Assembly: GCA_014804655.1 (NCBI GenBank) | Contig: JAAUZK010000004.1 | Location: forward strand, 130,450-194,449 | From: Lachnospiraceae bacterium | Lineage (GTDB): Bacteria; Bacillota; Clostridia; Lachnospirales; Lachnospiraceae | DNA: 64,000 bases | Reading direction: 5' to 3' | Shown: in pieces, positions 61,401-64,000 of the stretch | Position numbering within the stretch: position 1 is the first letter of the stretch | Layout: each line of letters starts with the position of its first letter | The notes under the pieces: model-generated | The model's input: only the letters and a program-made list of their open reading frames with translations | Told to the model about the DNA's origin: nothing | The model's database searches: none | Position numbers and translations under genes: made by a program

Positions 61401-64000
61401 GACCTTCATACCTTTCGCATGAGCCGCGTTCAGTAAAGCACTGAATTCAGCTTCTGTTCCGAGATGGGAATCCAACTTCGTAAAATCTTTCGCCCAATAA
61501 CCTGTATAGCCCCATGCTTCTTTAACAGTAGGGTCATCAACACTGTTTGCAACCGTCTGATTCTCTACAATCGGAGTAATCCAAATCGTATTAACGCCCA
61601 GCTCCTGCAAGTAATCCAACTTCTGGGTCAGACCCGCGAAGTCACCGCCGTGATAACTGGAGTTCAAACCTCCGTTTGTGGTCTTATCATAGCTTCCCGG
61701 CGCATCACCTTCGTTATTCGCTGCATTACCATCAAAGAAACGGTCTGTCACTGCGAAATAAACTACTGCCTCATCCCAGTCAAAATCGGAATCCTTACTG
61801 CGATCCACAACCGTAACCCTAGCCTCTGTCGTATACTCATTGTTATACACATCGTATATGGTAATCGGAAGTGTCTTCTCGCCTGCAGATGTACCCTGCT
61901 TCACTGCAATAGAGATTGCCAACAGTTCCGGATCAATGTCGGTAATACCGCCGCCGACCTCATCCAAATCTACTGTTGCTCTTTCAACTACTTTAAAATC
62001 AGATGTTTCTTCAATCTGGTTACCTGCCAGATCTTTAGCCTTCACCTTGATAGACAGGACATTGTTATCATTATAGTCCATTGTAGCATTCTGGATTCCC
62101 GCTACCATCTCTACATCCAGAAGCTCATATTTCAGTACGGAATATTCAGTCTCTGCGACTGTCTCTTTCAGTTCGTTGAAAGCATCCAGAACATACTCTA
62201 CATTATCATCCGTAGTTTCCTTCCTGCCGTACCGATAATAATGGTCACCCGAAACAAGCTGATCCAGAACATACTCATAACGCTGTTCTTCTTCATCGTA
62301 TATCATCTTCGCGGTCTGCTTAGAAGTTTCTTCCTCCCCATCAACCGCTTTTGCAGCACTATCTGCCTTCGGCGCGATTACCTCCAGAGATACATCCGCA
62401 TAACCGCCCTCACTACCTGCAAGGAATGCATCGTCATCTCTATAATAGAAATTGATTTTCTTCTCTTTCGTATCAATCTCGTAGCCTGTATTGTAAGGAT
62501 AGGTGTAGGTGATACCCTTGCCTTCTTCCATCTTGATCTTAACGATATTCTGATCTACAGGCATTGGGCAATTATAGTCATTGCCATCTTTCTCCGCCCA
62601 TTCATTGCCGGGCTCTGTCCTTCTAATATTATACGAAATGGAATCAACCCCCGGTGCTACAGGAACCCGAGTTATAAATGTACCGTCTTCTTCAGCAACA
62701 AAATCACAAACTGTAGTTCCGAATCCATTATTCCATGTACGTAACTGCCAATTGCCATCTTTCTTGGTCTCACGCGTATATTCTACGACCAGATAACGGT
62801 CGGCCCCGTCTTTAATCTCCGGAAGCGTATCTGTCAACGGTTGTCCAAACACATAATACAGTGTAACTTCCTCTTTCGCTTCCTTGTTATTGTATGTTCT
62901 GTCTACTCCATCCTGCCAATCTTCCCATGTACCTTTTGCACGGGATTTCATACCAAGATTGGTGAAGCTCAGTTCAGCCGTAGCCTTCAGCCATTCCCTA
63001 CCATCCTCTAATTCTTCCTTTTCCGTAAAGGGAAACTCTTTACCGCCACCGCCACCATTTTCCCATATCCAGAGATCGATAGCCTCTGTACTCATCTCAT
63101 GCATGGCATCGTAGTAGTAGATCGTATAAGTGTACAATGTGCTTACGACATTGACTGTCACTTTTGATGTATAGGTTCCGGTTTCATCAGCAGCTACCAG
63201 ATCAAAAGATTTAACATCCGCCGGGAAATCACTCTTAACAGCCACTGTAGCTGAATCTTCTCCCGTCGCCTGCGTTAAGGTCACTTTATCCGCCCATGTT
63301 GCATCTGCATCGGCCGGAACACTATATGTTACAGCAACATCTTTAGAGCTCACTGCCGCAGCAACATTAACTATCGACTCTCCCGTATAAGCTTCATATA
63401 ATTGTAATGTTTTCGGCAAATCCACTGCATTACCACCAGGCACTGCGTCCGTTGCTGCCTGTGAATTCACTAACCCGGGAACAATCACAATATTGTTGCT
63501 ATCTTCTTCACCTTTATGAAGCTGTTTCGGATCAACAGCCCACTTACCATTTACCCCAAATCCATACTCATAGGAGCCCGGTCCCATGGAGAAAGTTTTC
63601 TCCCAATAACCGGTCTTAGTATTACAGGTCATATCCACAGACGGCCAATTTGATCCTGTCATCTCCCCTTTGATGGTCACCGTTTCCGCCGAGGGTGCGT
63701 AATAATAGAATGTTACTTCCCCCTTTTCGCTATCAATCGACGGGAGTTTAGCGTCCGCCTTCTCCCCAAGGCCCGATGCCATGACTCTTACTGTAACGGT
63801 ACTAGTCGCACTGCCGCCCACCTCTGTCGCCGTCATGGTGAAGGTATTGCTGACATCCCAGCTTGAACCGACTGTAAGCTTCTGGTTGCCGACTTCACCG
63901 CTTAAGGTAATAGCACGCTCCGTATCTACGGTCGTGGTCTCGCTTGTCAATGTGTATTGTACAGCCACATCGTCAATCTTAGCATCCAGAGCCTTTTCTT
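58482..64000 (-). CDS. Giant secreted GH13 amylase/pullulanase-type protein, N-terminus outside window
   Basis: The frame is open to the right edge; 1,838 C-terminal residues are visible. Counting from the edge, about 1-70 is an Ig-like repeat, 75-170 a CBM48/E-set-like starch domain (VTIKGEMTGSNWPSV), and about 285-500 two CBM41-like units (IDLWIWENGGGGGKEF, LRTWNNGFG). The GH13 catalytic region covers about 735-1220: DVVLNH near 870, YRVDTVKHV with the nucleophile Asp near 950, IGEW with the acid Glu near 980 and FLSNHDQ near 1043, so all four motifs are intact. Seven Ig-like modules of about 75-90 residues follow (YTVSYKNNKAIGTATVTIKG-type). The end is SSGLRWWWNLFS, with no LPxTG, SLH or anchor domain visible. 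It should degrade starch outside the cell. Confidence 0.93.
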   Translation of the reverse strand, partial: EKALDAKIDDVAVQYTLTSETTTVDTERAITLSGEVGNQKLTVGSSWDVSNTFTMTATEVGGSATSTVTVRVMASGLGEKADAKLPSIDSEKGEVTFYYYAPSAETVTIKGEMTGSNWPSVDMTCNTKTGYWEKTFSMGPGSYEYGFGVNGKWAVDPKQLHKGEEDSNNIVIVPGLVNSQAATDAVPGGNAVDLPKTLQLYEAYTGESIVNVAAAVSSKDVAVTYSVPADADATWADKVTLTQATGEDSATVAVKSDFPADVKSFDLVAADETGTYTSKVTVNVVSTLYTYTIYYYDAMHEMSTEAIDLWIWENGGGGGKEFPFTEKEELEDGREWLKATAELSFTNLGMKSRAKGTWEDWQDGVDRTYNNKEAKEEVTLYYVFGQPLTDTLPEIKDGADRYLVVEYTRETKKDGNWQLRTWNNGFGTTVCDFVAEEDGTFITRVPVAPGVDSISYNIRRTEPGNEWAEKDGNDYNCPMPVDQNIVKIKMEEGKGITYTYPYNTGYEIDTKEKKINFYYRDDDAFLAGSEGGYADVSLEVIAPKADSAAKAVDGEEETSKQTAKMIYDEEEQRYEYVLDQLVSGDHYYRYGRKETTDDNVEYVLDAFNELKETVAETEYSVLKYELLDVEMVAGIQNATMDYNDNNVLSIKVKAKDLAGNQIEETSDFKVVERATVDLDEVGGGITDIDPELLAISIAVKQGTSAGEKTLPITIYDVYNNEYTTEARVTVVDRSKDSDFDWDEAVVYFAVTDRFFDGNAANNEGDAPGSYDKTTNGGLNSSYHGGDFAGLTQKLDYLQELGVNTIWITPIVENQTVANSVDDPTVKEAWGYTGYWAKDFTKLDSHLGTEAEFSALLNAAHAKGMKVMVDVVLNHTGYGEEITDYYNAYVKNEGDDPIRMLRSDDEVVSGSDQMSSLSGLPDFRTEDPEVRDLVVEWQSNWISKYPIDYYRVDTVKHVDSTTWSAFKNALTEINPDFKMIGEWAGAGYGTDTGMLDTGRMDALLDFDFPAQAANFVTGDLSGVENFLSARNGAIDNTASLGSFLSNHDQQGFVHRLTSEKGKSEEDAKQLALVAASLQLTAKGQVYIYYGEEIGVSDGEENYPYQSNRRDFDWSKVTDDNEALAHYKKMISIRNMYSDVLAKGDRNTVSTDNGLDVFTRSYGGTTLTVALNITNQAQTYTLSGQTPGKVLLDYYSGALFPIDENGDAVITVPAAADGGTVVLVEDEELENHPEGMQIRKIPDQTYTGLSIKLSEDVLQVYAGTNRLKAGVDYTVSYKNNKAIGTATVTIKGKGNYKDSVTAQFNIVPKNIADDDVVITYNEYVKASVKVQKPLSKLTYNGKKLTTKEYQVKYYKKNDSTPLTGVTEAGEYQMEITATGKNYTGVVKKTIHVVEGKFMNELKITFDSTSVTYAKTSEELETKLGVVVKDGEVPLVKGQDYEVSFPDGIEVGSAKITITAINKGADQKYYGSVTKTFKITGTLLSSVAKVNPTGWVNVAIDPVLGKAEQAPGVAVLVKKNNNSTELEQGVDYTVSYSNNTKPGTATVTFTGKGEYTGTLKKTFKVTAIAWKADDLGKDLKVTMSETVPFSKKGAQPAVTVTYKNRKLAAGKDYKVTYTNNKAVTTNKKASVAIAGMGMFSGTVKNAAEFTVEKANLETDGITVTVRDAVYSEQKEKLKSKPVVKESDGTILVEGKDYTVTYQAKVNNQWVNLDETEADLSAGDSMQVVVDAVSSSNYAGSTTKEYKIVKASILNATIIAKAQTYTGKAITLDASDFSKARIGKNDLTYGVHYEIVPGSYEKNVNKGNATVTIRGIGDYGDEKKVTFRITSSGLRWWWNLFS

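Noticed and set aside
61464-62744. 426-codon open frame on the plus strand
   Set aside because: It is antisense to the amylase gene, whose protein has intact domains and motifs; the plus-strand product is Cys- and Ile-rich with no recognisable family and no ribosome binding site.

Overview
The window looks like chromosomal DNA of a Gram-positive anaerobe of the Clostridia, most likely a Lachnospiraceae relative. This is inferred from strong AGGAGG-type ribosome binding sites, the gene families present and a large secreted multi-domain amylase; no rRNA or other marker gene is present. Every convincing gene lies on the minus strand, so transcription runs from high to low coordinates.

Right end (64000 to 57248): the C-terminal 1,838 residues of a giant secreted GH13 amylase/pullulanase-type protein end in seven Ig-like modules and a Trp-rich tail. 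A strong intrinsic terminator follows, then a PD-(D/E)XK (Rpn-like) nuclease-family gene. A sigma-A-like promoter (57178-57206) then starts a very long, tightly packed gene array that continues to the left edge.

Assembly part (57126 to 29535): this holds a Wzx/Wzy-type surface polysaccharide locus. It has an initiating polyprenyl-phosphate sugar transferase, many GT2/GT4 glycosyltransferases, a GT11 fucosyltransferase, a pyruvyltransferase, a Wzx flippase, a Wzy-like polymerase, a GT26-GT4 fusion, a GT-D enzyme, a serine O-acetyltransferase-like enzyme, an ABC flippase and an RMD-like reductase. A radical SAM/SPASM protein and a GH88/GH105-like hydrolase are less expected members. One GT4 gene is frameshifted, and a decayed GT2 copy lies at 28750-29489. 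Beside that remnant is a possible free-standing structured RNA on the plus strand.

Sugar-precursor part (28395 to 1): this encodes nonulosonic (sialic/legionaminic-like) acid and diacetamido-uronate chemistry. There are two NeuB-type synthases, two CMP-sugar synthetases (one fused to a PseG-like domain), a NeuC/LegG-type epimerase, LegB, a CBS-nucleotidyltransferase like PtmE, and a WlbA/WlbB/WbpE trio. Formyl- and acetyltransferase-like enzymes, a DUF4910 M28-like protein and KpsC-like glycosyltransferases complete it.

The most unusual content is two sets of acyl carrier protein plus AMP-forming ligase plus large GNAT-like protein embedded among these sugar genes. In one set the ligase is fused to a nitroreductase domain. 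In the other the set carries a complete NitT/TauT-type ABC importer and is visibly more AT-rich than its surroundings. I infer that each set activates a carboxylic acid, loads it on the carrier protein and transfers it to an amino sugar, with one set importing the acid and the other oxidising it. That would be a carrier-protein-dependent sugar acylation system. No tRNA, rRNA, CRISPR array or intact insertion sequence was seen.
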